From CAZVWQ01 sp964631275 (GTDB taxonomy: Bacteria > Patescibacteriota > JACMRA01): a stretch of DNA of 64,000 nt. The notes under the pieces are model-generated. The model saw nothing but the letters and a program-made list of their open reading frames with translations, was not told the origin of the DNA and searched no databases. Location: the NCBI GenBank assembly GCA_964631275.1, contig CAZVWQ010000002.1, positions 1 to 64,000 on the forward strand, read 5' to 3'. The translations under genes were made by a program, and so were the position numbers. Each line of letters opens with the position of its first letter. Position 1 is the first letter of the stretch. Shown here piece by piece: positions 19,181-27,684 of this stretch.

Positions 19181-20071
19181 TTAACGATAAAGATCTAAAA
19201 ACATTTCTTCTAGATTAGGCTGTTCTATCAAAACTTCAGAGATTCCTTCTGCTACTAATTCTTTCATAATTGACAACCTTTTGTCTGTAAAAATAACTAA
19301 TTCTGTATTAGTTTGTTCGGTTGAGCTAGCTAGAGACTTTGATTTGATAGTTTCTTCTAATTTTGGGTGTTGGCCCTTTATTCTTATTCTTTTAAGAGCT
19401 TTTTCTAGAACTTTTTTGGTTTCGTCTTTGCGTACAATTTTACCATTTTTGATCATTATTATCTGGTCGCAGATTTGCTCTACTTCGCTAAGTACGTGGC
19501 TAGATAATAAAACTGAGCCACCCCTAGCTTTTACTTGGTTAAGTATTTCTAAAAATTTTTGCTGGATCAAGGGATCTAAGCCACTAGTTGGCTCGTCTAA
19601 AATTAATAATTTTGGACTGTGCATTTCACTAGCAATTAAGCCGATTTTCTTTTTGTTTCCTAGACTTAGCTTACGAAAAGAAGTAGTTATCGACAAGTCT
19701 AGTTTTTTAGCTAAATCCAAAGCCTTAACCAAAGATTCTCTGCCATAAAATTTAGATCTTTGGATAAAGAAACTTTTGGCATTTTGGTTAGCCTCTAAAG
19801 AAACTTCAGACAGCATAATCCCTAAATCTGAGTTAAGCTGATGAATATTAAGAGGGTTTATGTTTTTTTTTCCAAGCATCTCAAAGCTTCCTTGGCTAGC
19901 ATAGGTAAGTCCAGCCAACATACTCAAAGTTGTAGTTTTACCTGCTCCATTAGGTCCAAGAAAACCTACCACCTCACCAGGCTTAACTTCGATATTGATC
20001 TCAAAGGCACCTCTAGAATTACCAAAATCTTTACTTAAGCTATTGGTTTTGAGTAAAAAATCATCTGGCAT
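19181..20071 (-). CDS. ABC transporter ATP-binding protein
   Basis: The 296-residue ATPase subunit has Walker A GPNGAGKTTT (about residues 39-48), a signature reading LSLGNKKKIG instead of LSGGQ, Walker B LLILDEPTSGLDP and H-loop LLSSHVLSEVEQ. The C-terminal ~90 residues are the accessory domain typical of CcmA/NatA-like exporters. It pairs with the permease at 18359. The variant signature is common in this subfamily and does not indicate inactivity. Confidence 0.92.
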   Translation of the reverse strand: MPDDFLLKTNSLSKDFGNSRGAFEINIEVKPGEVVGFLGPNGAGKTTTLSMLAGLTYASQGSFEMLGKKNINPLNIHQLNSDLGIMLSEVSLEANQNAKSFFIQRSKFYGRESLVKALDLAKKLDLSITTSFRKLSLGNKKKIGLIASEMHSPKLLILDEPTSGLDPLIQQKFLEILNQVKARGGSVLLSSHVLSEVEQICDQIIMIKNGKIVRKDETKKVLEKALKRIRIKGQHPKLEETIKSKSLASSTEQTNTELVIFTDKRLSIMKELVAEGISEVLIEQPNLEEMFLDLYR

Positions 20072-20083
20072 AAAAGAATACTA

Positions 20084-20112
20084 TAAATAGATTGACATAG
20101 TTTTTTTGTCAA
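20084..20112 (-). promoter_or_regulatory. Promoter of the ABC exporter operon, with possible operator
   Basis: On the minus strand TTGACA (20112-20107) is followed by 17 bp and TATTTA (20089-20084), 12 bp before the start codon. The -35 box also forms an inverted repeat, TTGACA-N9-TGTCAA (20092-20112), which could be a repressor site; that part is inference. Confidence 0.55.
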
Positions 20113-20135
20113 AAATAAATTCAAAAAATCACGTC

Positions 20136-20185
20136 TACATCTTTTTGGGCTAATATTTTATTGTAATTACTGGTAATAATTTACA
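20136..20185 (+). repeat. Family A element, degenerate left half
   Basis: It resembles the left side of A (CTTTTTGGGCTAATATTTTA) but lacks the right half. Confidence 0.45.
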
Positions 20186-20190
20186 TCTAA

Positions 20191-20282
20191 GCTTGCAGCA
20201 ATCTTTACTTTTAGATTAAGAATAAGCCTTTTAATTAAAACTAAACTAGGTTTTTTTATAAACTGAAATGGGTTTGAGTATA
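20191..20282 (-). repeat. Family H element
   Basis: This contains TTAATTAAAACTAAACTAGG and ends ATGGGTTTGAGTATA, in inverse orientation to 41038-41133. Confidence 0.6.
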
Positions 20283-20374
20283 CAGAGTTTCCGCATAAAT
20301 ACTATATAAATAAGTGTTTTTGAATATAGATAAGTTTACAACTAGTATTTTTTGATTAATTTTGCGGAAGTTGT
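20282..20374 (+). repeat. Family D' element
   Basis: It runs from ACAGAGTTTCCGCATAAA to TTTTGCGGAAGTTGT; the ends TTTCCGCA and TGCGGAA form the inverted repeat. Confidence 0.72.
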
Positions 20375-20613
20375 GTATAGCAAAGTAAGAGACTTATCTG
20401 TAAACGGACGGTTAAATTTGTGATAACAGCAAACAGTATTGCTTTATAATTACAGAAAACAGTCGATTTATTCTTTTATTAATGGTAAAATATTATTCAA
20501 CAAAATATAAATTTTGTCTATTTCAAAGAAAAAAATAGCTATTTTTAACTTATTTTAGGGCAAGACTAATGTATTGAGCTTGCTTTACATAAAGTCCAAA
20601 AAAAAATAAAATA

Positions 20614-21351
20614 TTGCTGATGTCCTTAGCCTTTTTACTCTTGTCTTTTTTAGCTGGAATTTTGACAGTCTTAGCTCCTTGTGTTCTACCCTTATTACCT
20701 GTAATTTTAGCTGGTGCTGGAGGCTCTAAAAGCTGGTTCAGACCTATAATTATCATAATCTCGCTTGCTATCTCTTTGATTTTATTTACTGTGGCTGTAA
20801 AAATTACAACCTTGGCTTTTAGCATAGATCAAAGTATTTGGAGATATATTTCTGGTGGAATTATTATTATTTTTGGTTTATTTTATATTTTTCCAGAAGT
20901 TTGGGAGGCTATTTCACTCAAGTTAGAACTAAGTAAGAATAGTGATGAACTATTAGAAAAAGTCTCTAAAAAAGAAACTTTCTGGTCGCCAGCTTTGATT
21001 GGGTTTACGCTTGGGCCAGTTTTTTCTAGCTGCTCTCCAACTTATGGAATTTTGGTTGCAGTGATTTTGCCAACTGATTTTTTTATCGGGCTGGTTTATC
21101 TCCTAGCTTATGTGCTTGGTCTTAGCTTAGTTATGCTACTAATTGGACTATCAGGGTATAGAATAACTAAAAAATTAAGGTGGGGGAGTGATCCTAAAGG
21201 CTTGTTTCGTAAAGTTTTAGGATTAGTTTTTATTCTTACTGGAATGGCAATTGTAACTAACCTTGATAAAACTTTTGAGATTTGGTTGATTGAACAAGGA
21301 ATAAGCGGTAATATTAGTATCGAGACTTGGCTTAGAGAAAGATTAGAATAA
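20614..21351 (+). CDS. CcdA/DsbD-like thiol-disulfide membrane transporter
   Basis: The 245-residue protein has six membrane segments with the two half-repeats of the CcdA fold. The first conserved Cys is in LAPCVLPLLP (about residue 22) and the partner region reads GPVFSSCSPTYG (about residues 131-142). CcdA moves reducing equivalents from cytosolic thioredoxin across the membrane to extracytoplasmic thiol proteins. No cytochrome c genes are in view, so it more likely serves disulfide reduction of secreted proteins, several of which here have multiple Cys. A second in-frame ATG is at 20620. Confidence 0.88.
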   Translation: MLMSLAFLLLSFLAGILTVLAPCVLPLLPVILAGAGGSKSWFRPIIIIISLAISLILFTVAVKITTLAFSIDQSIWRYISGGIIIIFGLFYIFPEVWEAISLKLELSKNSDELLEKVSKKETFWSPALIGFTLGPVFSSCSPTYGILVAVILPTDFFIGLVYLLAYVLGLSLVMLLIGLSGYRITKKLRWGSDPKGLFRKVLGLVFILTGMAIVTNLDKTFEIWLIEQGISGNISIETWLRERLE

Positions 21352-21457
21352 ACTTTTTAAAGTTTTAAGCTTATTATATAAAACATTCTCTAATCAAATT
21401 TGATACTGAGAGCTAAACTTAATTGAATTTTAAACCTATTTTATGACTTTTATATCC

Positions 21458-21655
21458 TATACTAAACTGTTAACTACTCAGTGAGTTTTTCTGACTGTGT
21501 TTTCTTATTTACAAAGCTTTCGCAAACACCACTATATTTTGTATTTAAAGACTTAACTAAAGCTACAGTTAGTAGTAAAATTCAATTCTTGCAAAAGTCT
21601 TGTTTAATCACTAAAATCTTTAGTTAAATCATAATTTAGTTAGTACTTGGATATA
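21458..21655 (+). repeat. Family C element interrupted by a nested D element
   Basis: C-type sequence occupies both sides (TATACTAAACTGTTAACTAC left, CATAATTTAGTTAGTACTTG right), with a complete D element inserted at 21511-21603. The host element is therefore about twice the usual length. Confidence 0.82.
21511..21603 (+). repeat. Family D element nested in a C element
   Basis: It runs from ACAAAGCTTTCGCAAAC to TTGCAAAAGTCTTGT. The nesting shows that D was mobile after the C element was already in place. Confidence 0.8.
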
Positions 21656-21724
21656 AAACAAACAAAAGAACAAGTTATTTTTTTGAGTGATATAAGTCAA
21701 ATTTGTTTTAAAGTGTATCTAAGA

Positions 21725-22117
21725 TTATTTTTTATCGTCTTCTTCTAGATAATTTTCAGCCTTGGCTGGGTTAGTTTTGCTGGGTTTGTTATTTTCTTCT
21801 TTATTTTTTTTGAGATTTGATCTTTCCAAGTTTTCAGCTACTCTGTCGCTAATTTTAGCAAATTCTTCAGAAATCATTTTGTTTATTTCTTTGGCTTTTT
21901 GACTAGCTTGAGTGCCAAATTTTTTACCAAATTTTTGAACTTCTTCAGAAGCCTTTTTTGACTGGTTAGTTACGTATTCTCGGTTTTCTTTACTACTAAA
22001 AATCCAAGCAGTTATAGCCGAAATAGTAGCACTAATAAAAGAAAAAATTATAATTTTGTTTCTAGAATTAACTCTTTGTCTGCGTAATTCTTCTTGATGA
22101 TTAAAAAAGCTGAACAT
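21725..22117 (-). CDS. YtxH-like single-span helical protein
   Basis: This 130-residue protein has one membrane helix (about residues 22-41) followed by a long charged amphipathic helix with spaced Ala and Lys (KKASEEVQKFGKKFGTQAS), the pattern of YtxH/gas-vesicle-like stress proteins. The C-terminal tail is Lys/Glu/Asn-rich. Function in the family is poorly defined; envelope stress is the usual guess. It is a stand-alone gene. Confidence 0.65.
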   Translation of the reverse strand: MFSFFNHQEELRRQRVNSRNKIIIFSFISATISAITAWIFSSKENREYVTNQSKKASEEVQKFGKKFGTQASQKAKEINKMISEEFAKISDRVAENLERSNLKKNKEENNKPSKTNPAKAENYLEEDDKK

Positions 22118-22275
22118 AATATTTAGTTTAAGTTTATATTATATATAATAATTAACAATTAAATATTTGTAAAGGGACGATTAACTAAAAATTTATAAGA
22201 CAAGACTTTTTTCTCAAAAAAAGTTAATTTTGACTAATTTAAAGTAAAAATAAGAAATTACTTGTATTTTTTGAA

Positions 22276-22369
22276 CATCCTAAATTTAGCTCTTTATAAG
22301 CAAATAAATCTTTTATTTAAGCTAAACTCTTAACGGACAATTATCGTAACGATTAGTCCAAAGGGTATA
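22276..22369 (-). repeat. Family A element, truncated at one end
   Basis: The end ATTAGTCCAAAGGGTATA is intact, but the opposite end breaks off after about 95 bp. Confidence 0.7.
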
Positions 22370-22425
22370 AAACCAAAATTTAGACTTCAAAAAAAATTAA
22401 AACCTGGTTTGCATAAGGTTGCAAT

Positions 22426-23391
22426 TTACTTAGGTTTTTTGTTTAGACCTGACATGTTCCTAATTATGTATAGTGGCCTATTAACCACTTCTACATGGAT
22501 ATTGCCAATATAAAAACCAACTAAGCCCAAACAAATCAAAACTATTCCAATGAGAAAAGAGTTTAGCAAACCAAGCAAAAATGGGCCCGAAAAATTAAAC
22601 TCACCATTATTAAAAATAAATTGATTAAAAAAAGCCACAATCCCCACAAAACCGCCAAGCATAACTATAAAAAAACCTAGGTAGGCAGCTAATTTTAGAG
22701 GAAAGAAGCTATGAGAAATAAAAGTATAAATTGCTAAGTTTACCCTTTTGACTAAGTTATAACTAGCCATTCCTTTAGTTCTAGATTTTTCTGAATAAAA
22801 AACAAAGCTTTGTTTAAAACCCAGCCAATCTATAAGGCTCCTGGTCATTCTACCCCTTTCAGTGAATTTTCTAAACTCAGTAACAACCTTTTTATCAAGT
22901 AATCTAAAATCCAAAGCTCCAGGGATTACGCGTGTTTCTCCGATTATATTAATAATTTGGTAAAAAAGGTAAGATCCAATTTTTTCGATTTTGTCTGTGG
23001 TTTGTTTTTTATCCCTGATGCCAGTAACTACTTCAGCTCCTTCTTCCCATTTTTGAATAAATTCTGGAATCTTATTAATCGGATACTGTAAATCAGCGTC
23101 TACCATTATACAGGCTTCTCCATTACAAAGTTCTATGCCAGCAGTGGTGGCAATTTCCTTGCCAAAGTTTCTAGAAAATTCAATAAACTTCACCCTGTCA
23201 TCTTTTTGATTAAGTTTAATTATTTCAAGCAAAGTGTTATCTTGACTGCCGTCATCAACAAAAATTAACTCTAAATTATAAGTTTTGATTTTTTTTTGCC
23301 AAAGATTAGTTACTTCCCTATAGATATCTTGAATATTTTCTTCTTCGTCATGGCAAGGAATTATGATAGAAATTGTTTTTTTTTGAGACAT
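22426..23391 (-). CDS. Family 2 glycosyltransferase with C-terminal membrane helices (DPM1/GtrB-like)
   Basis: The 321-residue protein has a GT-A domain with IIPCHDEEENI at the N-terminus, FVDDGSQDNT near residue 45 and the metal-binding DADLQYP near residue 98, then two membrane helices (about 230-252 and 266-290). Such enzymes transfer a sugar from a nucleotide donor to polyprenyl phosphate at the inner membrane face. With GDP-mannose made by the ManC at 5422, a polyprenyl-mannose product is possible but unproven. It is divergent from the membrane protein at 23418, with only 26 bp between start codons. Confidence 0.9.
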   Translation of the reverse strand: MSQKKTISIIIPCHDEEENIQDIYREVTNLWQKKIKTYNLELIFVDDGSQDNTLLEIIKLNQKDDRVKFIEFSRNFGKEIATTAGIELCNGEACIMVDADLQYPINKIPEFIQKWEEGAEVVTGIRDKKQTTDKIEKIGSYLFYQIINIIGETRVIPGALDFRLLDKKVVTEFRKFTERGRMTRSLIDWLGFKQSFVFYSEKSRTKGMASYNLVKRVNLAIYTFISHSFFPLKLAAYLGFFIVMLGGFVGIVAFFNQFIFNNGEFNFSGPFLLGLLNSFLIGIVLICLGLVGFYIGNIHVEVVNRPLYIIRNMSGLNKKPK

Positions 23392-23417
23392 TATTGTAAA
23401 ACCTTATTTAACTTTAT

Positions 23418-25313
23418 ATGTTAAATTTTAAATTTTTTTATAATTTGGTTAGTTGGCCTATTGTGATTTTATTTTTATTTTTGGTCAATTATTTATTGGT
23501 TTTTAATTTTAGTGATTTAACTGATTTTAGAGATTTTAGAATGATTGTGCCTAATACCTCTACAAGTCATTTTTTGAGTAGTAATTTTTATTTACATACA
23601 GTCTATAATTTTTGGCTTAATTTTGGTTTTGAGTTGACTATTTTTTGGCAACTAATTTTTAGCTTACTTTTTACTTTTGGAGTTCTTTTTAACTATATTT
23701 TTTTAGTTAGATTTTATAATCTTTTTGTAAACTCAGATTATCAAAAAAAACCTCGGCAATTAATTTTATTTAATCTGAATTTTTTACTATTAAGTTTGAT
23801 ATTTTTTTATAATCCTTTTACTTTAGAGAGGTTATTGATGGGGCATTATTTTTTTATTTTAGGACAGGTTTTGTTTATACCTACATTTTATTTTTGGACT
23901 AGGTGGTTTGTGGGTTTTTTCGATTTTTATAAGACAAATAAATTAAGTTTTTCAAGGAATCTCTTTAGTAAAGATTTTGGAATACTATTTGCTTTAATTT
24001 CTTTAATCCAATTTTTGAGTATTCATCATGGGGTATTTTTATATTTTTGGTTGGGTTTGAGTTTTTTATTTTTGATAATCTTGAAATTTTTAATCACAAA
24101 TCCAACTTCCAAAACAGAACAAAATAGTTTTTTAGAAAAGCTTAATCCAAAAAAAATATTTGATTTTCAAGCTTTGGTTTTTTGTGTTCAGGTTTTTTTG
24201 ATAATCCTTTTTAACGGTATAATTTTTTTGCTCAGATTTTTGCAATTTTATAATTCTGCTGCTCAAAATATTACTGAGTTATCTCAACGTAACGATATTG
24301 TCCAAAATTTTAGTTTACAACTTAGAGGTGATACTTTTAGCGAAAATTTGATTTTGGCTAGCCTAGGCAAAGGTGCCTGGATGAGTCCTTTTGATGAGCT
24401 AAGTGGAGTTAGAGAAAGTTTGGGTATATGGACAGATTTTAGTTTATATTTTAGCTTTATCTTTGGTTTTTTGGTTTTTATGGTGGTTGGTATTTGGTTA
24501 TTTTTATTTATGTTTTCTAATTTTAAGTTAGGGCAAAAAAAAGCTTTAGAGAATTCGATAATCTTTGTCTTACTCTCAGGTTTGATTATAACCTGGACTC
24601 TGAATTTTGGATACAGTAATGATTTTCGATTCATCAATCAATTATTTTATCTTTTGCCTGGGAGTTATACCTTTAGAGAAGCTGGAAAGTTTTATGGATT
24701 TTTCTTAGGATTTTTAGTTTTGTTATTAACTTTGAGCTTTACTAGAATCAATTCCAAAAAAAGATTTTACCAAATTTTTATAACTAGTTTTTTAGGCCTA
24801 GTTTTATTTTCTAACTTTTTACCTTTTGCAGTTATTAGTCAGAATTATAATTACGTTAATTACCCAGAAATTTTTAACCGAACCAATCAGAGTTGTCAGC
24901 AAGAAAAAAAGAAAATCTTATTTTTACCTCAAAATTTATACTTAGTTCCAAGTTATTCTCAGCAGGTTTTTGTCATTAACCCTTCTTTATTTTTATTACC
25001 TGAGTGCGAAGTCTTGAATACTAATTTTGCTACTTTGCAGAATTTTTCTGGAGGTGAGAATTTGCTTCTCAATTCGTCTGATGTGGGCCTTGAATTAAAT
25101 CAAATTTTAGAAAAATATTCTAGATCAGAGATCTCTAACTCTGTTTTTATAGAAAACTTAAAAGAATTTTTATTAGACTATTCAGTCGATTATTTAATAA
25201 TAGAAATCTACCCAAATAATAATTTAAAGAAAATTAATACAGCATTGAGTTTAGAATTTAATAGAGTTGATTCCGAGGGTACGATTTTTTGGTATGATGT
25301 AGTTGCTAGATAA
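23418..25313 (+). CDS. Polytopic membrane protein, GT-C glycosyltransferase-like
   Basis: The 631 residues include about ten or more Phe/Leu-rich membrane helices up to about residue 470, then a soluble C-terminal part. The topology and a C-terminal stretch of the type LLDYSVDYLIIEIYP ending IFWYDV are reminiscent of GT-C/YfhO-like transferases that use polyprenyl-linked sugars. The early acidic/Arg motif DFRDFRMIVP (about residues 36-45) is in the first external loop, where GT-C enzymes keep catalytic acids. The family call is inference. Its divergent neighbour is a polyprenyl-sugar synthase candidate, which fits one donor-transferase pair. Confidence 0.65.
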   Translation: MLNFKFFYNLVSWPIVILFLFLVNYLLVFNFSDLTDFRDFRMIVPNTSTSHFLSSNFYLHTVYNFWLNFGFELTIFWQLIFSLLFTFGVLFNYIFLVRFYNLFVNSDYQKKPRQLILFNLNFLLLSLIFFYNPFTLERLLMGHYFFILGQVLFIPTFYFWTRWFVGFFDFYKTNKLSFSRNLFSKDFGILFALISLIQFLSIHHGVFLYFWLGLSFLFLIILKFLITNPTSKTEQNSFLEKLNPKKIFDFQALVFCVQVFLIILFNGIIFLLRFLQFYNSAAQNITELSQRNDIVQNFSLQLRGDTFSENLILASLGKGAWMSPFDELSGVRESLGIWTDFSLYFSFIFGFLVFMVVGIWLFLFMFSNFKLGQKKALENSIIFVLLSGLIITWTLNFGYSNDFRFINQLFYLLPGSYTFREAGKFYGFFLGFLVLLLTLSFTRINSKKRFYQIFITSFLGLVLFSNFLPFAVISQNYNYVNYPEIFNRTNQSCQQEKKKILFLPQNLYLVPSYSQQVFVINPSLFLLPECEVLNTNFATLQNFSGGENLLLNSSDVGLELNQILEKYSRSEISNSVFIENLKEFLLDYSVDYLIIEIYPNNNLKKINTALSLEFNRVDSEGTIFWYDVVAR

Positions 25314-25536
25314 ATTTTTATAGAATCTACCTGAAATCTATATCTGATCAAAATTAGCTTTTACTGTTTTTGATACATTAAACCCCTGCCAATTTACATA
25401 AATTTTTAGGTAAAATTAACTTAAATAAGTTACTTGTTTTTTGTTTGTTTTTAAGTACCTACTGTTCAGTTTGACAGGTAATGAGTATGGTTCTGACAAA
25501 GACTAAAGGTAAATATTTAAATCAAATTGAGTGTAG

Positions 25537-25574
25537 TTGACTGCAACTATTTAATTTGATATATTAAGTATAAT
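25537..25574 (+). promoter_or_regulatory. Promoter of the CNNM-like gene
   Basis: TTGACT (25537-25542), 17 bp, then TATATT (25560-25565); a second -10-like TATAAT is at 25569-25574. The ATG at 25583 lies only 8-17 bp further on, so the leader is very short. Confidence 0.55.
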
Positions 25575-25582
25575 TTTATTTT

Positions 25583-26590
25583 ATGCTTCTTTTAGTATTT
25601 GCGGTACTTATTTTACTAGCTGGCTCTGCTTTTTGCAGCAGTAGTGAAGCCGCTATTTTTAGCGTCTCAAAAGCTAAGTTAGAATCTTTAATCAATCAAG
25701 ATAAAAAATCTGTCAAAAAAGCTTTTAAAGTCAAAAATGAAATTAACAAAAGTATCGGCTCTGTAGTTATTTTGAACAATTTTTTTAATATCATAGGTAC
25801 GATTTATGCTGGTATTTTGGCTGCTAAGTTTTTTGCTAATAACGAATTATATTTAGCTATTTTTTCTGGAATTTTAACTTTTTTGGTTATACTTCTTGGA
25901 GAGATTTTACCCAAAAACTTTGGTGAAAAATTTGCTCTTAACTATTTATTAGCTATCTCTCCGATTGTAATTATACTTAATTATATTTTTACACCTATAC
26001 TTTGGATTTTGAATATCATTACGGAATTTTTGTTTAAAAAAAATTATGATTTTGAAGTTTCTGAAGAAGAAATTAGAGTTATGCTAGAAAAAGGGAAAAA
26101 TGAAAGAAGTATAGAACAGGACGAACATAAACTAATTAATAACGTTTTTTCATTAAACGACAAGACAGCTAAAGATATAATGACGCCAAGAGTTAATGTT
26201 GAATTTATTGATGCAAACTTAACTTTGGAAGAACAAAAAGATTTGATTTTAGAAACTTCGCATAGTCGCTTACCTGTTTTTGACGGGGATTATGACAATA
26301 TTATAGGCTTTTTACTAACTAGAGTAGCTCTAGAAAATCTAGCCAAAAAGAAAAATTACATCAAACCAGTCGAAATTATACATCAAATAATCAAAATTAA
26401 AGAAACTACCAAAGTTGATTCTCTTTTGATTATGTTCCAAAAAAAACAAGCTCACATGGCTATTGTTGTAGATGAATTTGGTGGCACAGGTGGTCTAGTA
26501 ACTCTTGAAGATGCTATTGAAGAAATTGTTGGCGAAATAGTAGATGAAACTGATGAAGTTGTGGATATGAGAGAAGTTAACGAATTTTAA
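25583..26590 (+). CDS. CNNM/HlyC-CorC family membrane protein with CBS domains
   Basis: The 335-residue protein starts with a DUF21/CNNM membrane domain (three to four helices, residues 1-140; the motif FCSSSEAAIFSVSKAKLE near residue 20), followed by a CBS pair (about 185-330) containing MTPRVNVEFID and VDEFGGTGGLVTLEDAIEEIVG. It lacks the ~80-residue C-terminal CorC_HlyC domain found in longer relatives. The family is linked to Mg2+/Co2+ transport and sensing of adenine nucleotides. The gene stands alone, followed by decayed genes. Confidence 0.88.
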   Translation: MLLLVFAVLILLAGSAFCSSSEAAIFSVSKAKLESLINQDKKSVKKAFKVKNEINKSIGSVVILNNFFNIIGTIYAGILAAKFFANNELYLAIFSGILTFLVILLGEILPKNFGEKFALNYLLAISPIVIILNYIFTPILWILNIITEFLFKKNYDFEVSEEEIRVMLEKGKNERSIEQDEHKLINNVFSLNDKTAKDIMTPRVNVEFIDANLTLEEQKDLILETSHSRLPVFDGDYDNIIGFLLTRVALENLAKKKNYIKPVEIIHQIIKIKETTKVDSLLIMFQKKQAHMAIVVDEFGGTGGLVTLEDAIEEIVGEIVDETDEVVDMREVNEF

Positions 26591-26666
26591 CTTGACCAAA
26601 AACTTACGAAAATTAAGTTTATTCTCTATTAAAGATTATAATTAATTTATCTATTTAACTTTTTAC

Positions 26667-26945
26667 ATGTTTACATTTTACAAAAATTACAGCTACTTTT
26701 AGTTTAGTCATTATACTTGGGTTTACGTTTATAGTGGCTTTAGCTCAAGAAAATACTAATTATAGGTCTAATAATTTAGATTAAGTTTCAGATCAAAATG
26801 ATATTCCGCTAGAAATCCTTAAAGAAATTCAAATCAAAAAAACCAAGCTCAAACAAAATTGAACAACACTACACAAAGAGTTATAAAAATTAATAATTTC
26901 TTTAGAGATCAACTAAAATCTGAAATAGACAAATTACAAAGCTAA
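26667..26945 (+). pseudogene. Decayed small secreted-protein gene
   Basis: ATG 26667 opens MFTFYK, then an A-run (26682-26686) shifts the frame into a clear signal peptide (ITATFSLVIILGFTFIVALA, then QENTNY). In that frame TAA (26782) and TGA follow, while the text between them (DIPLEILKEIQIKK) and after a further shift (FFRDQLKSEIDKLQ) still reads as protein. I infer a recently inactivated gene for a small exported protein of unknown function. Confidence 0.6.
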
Positions 26946-26965
26946 CTTAAAATTTTAATATTACA

Positions 26966-27326
26966 ATGTCAGATAAAGAAAAAAAATAGAAAATAGCACT
27001 CCAAAAAAATATCCAATAATAATTCTAAAAAAAATAAAAGTGAAAACCAACCATTTAGAAAATTAGTAATTACTATAATCGTTTTTTTTGCTTTGATTAT
27101 TGTTCTTAGAGTAGCCTTTAGTCAACAAAATAATAGCAATGATTTTGATCAAAATAAAATTTCTGAATCAAGCCAATCTTCTGTATTTTTTTCTTCGCCA
27201 TCCCCAGAAGAAGATCCAAATCTAACTCTAGAAGATTTTGAAAACTTAGAAACTAACATAAAAATACAAAATTTAGTTAAAGATAGACACAAATCTAGAC
27301 CAATTAAAAGCAGAGATATACTATGA
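26966..27326 (+). pseudogene. Decayed gene for a small single-anchor membrane protein
   Basis: ATG 26966 starts MSDKEKK and hits TAG at once. Poly-A tracts downstream shift the frame into SKKNKSENQPFRKLVITII, then FFALIIVLRVAF: a basic stretch and a membrane helix, followed by a polar acidic region that is open to 27326. Reading only the open part from the TTG at 27093 would remove most of the helix, so a damaged longer gene is the better model. It is adjacent to another decayed gene at 26667. Confidence 0.55.
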
Positions 27327-27394
27327 TATGAGTGTTTTAGATAATAAGAATCTTAGGATCGAAGAATAGATTCACCTTTATAGAGACTATTTAA

Positions 27395-27680
27395 TTATTT
27401 ATCTTTTAAAACAAAGATTTTTAGGTTTTAGTTGTTTCAAAAATTGTAATCTATACTTAATTCACTTTCAAAATTTACATTTTTTAATTTAAAAAGTTAT
27501 AAAATAGGTTTAAAATTAATTAAATTTTAGTTCTAAGTGTTTAATTTGATTATGGAATAGGTATAGAATTACTCTTGCCTGCTATTTTAGATTTTCTTAT
27601 TCAAAATCAGCTATAAATGATTCTTTAATTTTTACTTTTAAATTGATAAAAAATTTCAAACAAGTTTTATAAAAACCAAA
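27395..27680 (+). repeat. AT-rich recurrent segment (family F, expanded)
   Basis: Its ends match 18185-18358 (TTTTAAAACAAAGATTTTTA and TTCAAAATCAGCTATAAATG), but about 100 bp of other repeat-like sequence lies between. It runs up to the pdxS start. Confidence 0.45.
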
Positions 27681-27684
27681 CTTT

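Noticed and set aside
19281..19748. 155-codon plus-strand frame
   Set aside because: It is antisense to the intact ABC ATPase gene, with no independent evidence.
20550..20825. 91-codon minus-strand frame over the CcdA-like gene
   Set aside because: The opposite strand encodes a clear CcdA-family protein; this frame is a shadow.
24284..24637. 117-codon minus-strand frame
   Set aside because: It lies wholly inside the 631-residue membrane-protein gene, and its Lys/Ile-rich text has no domain; it is a shadow frame.
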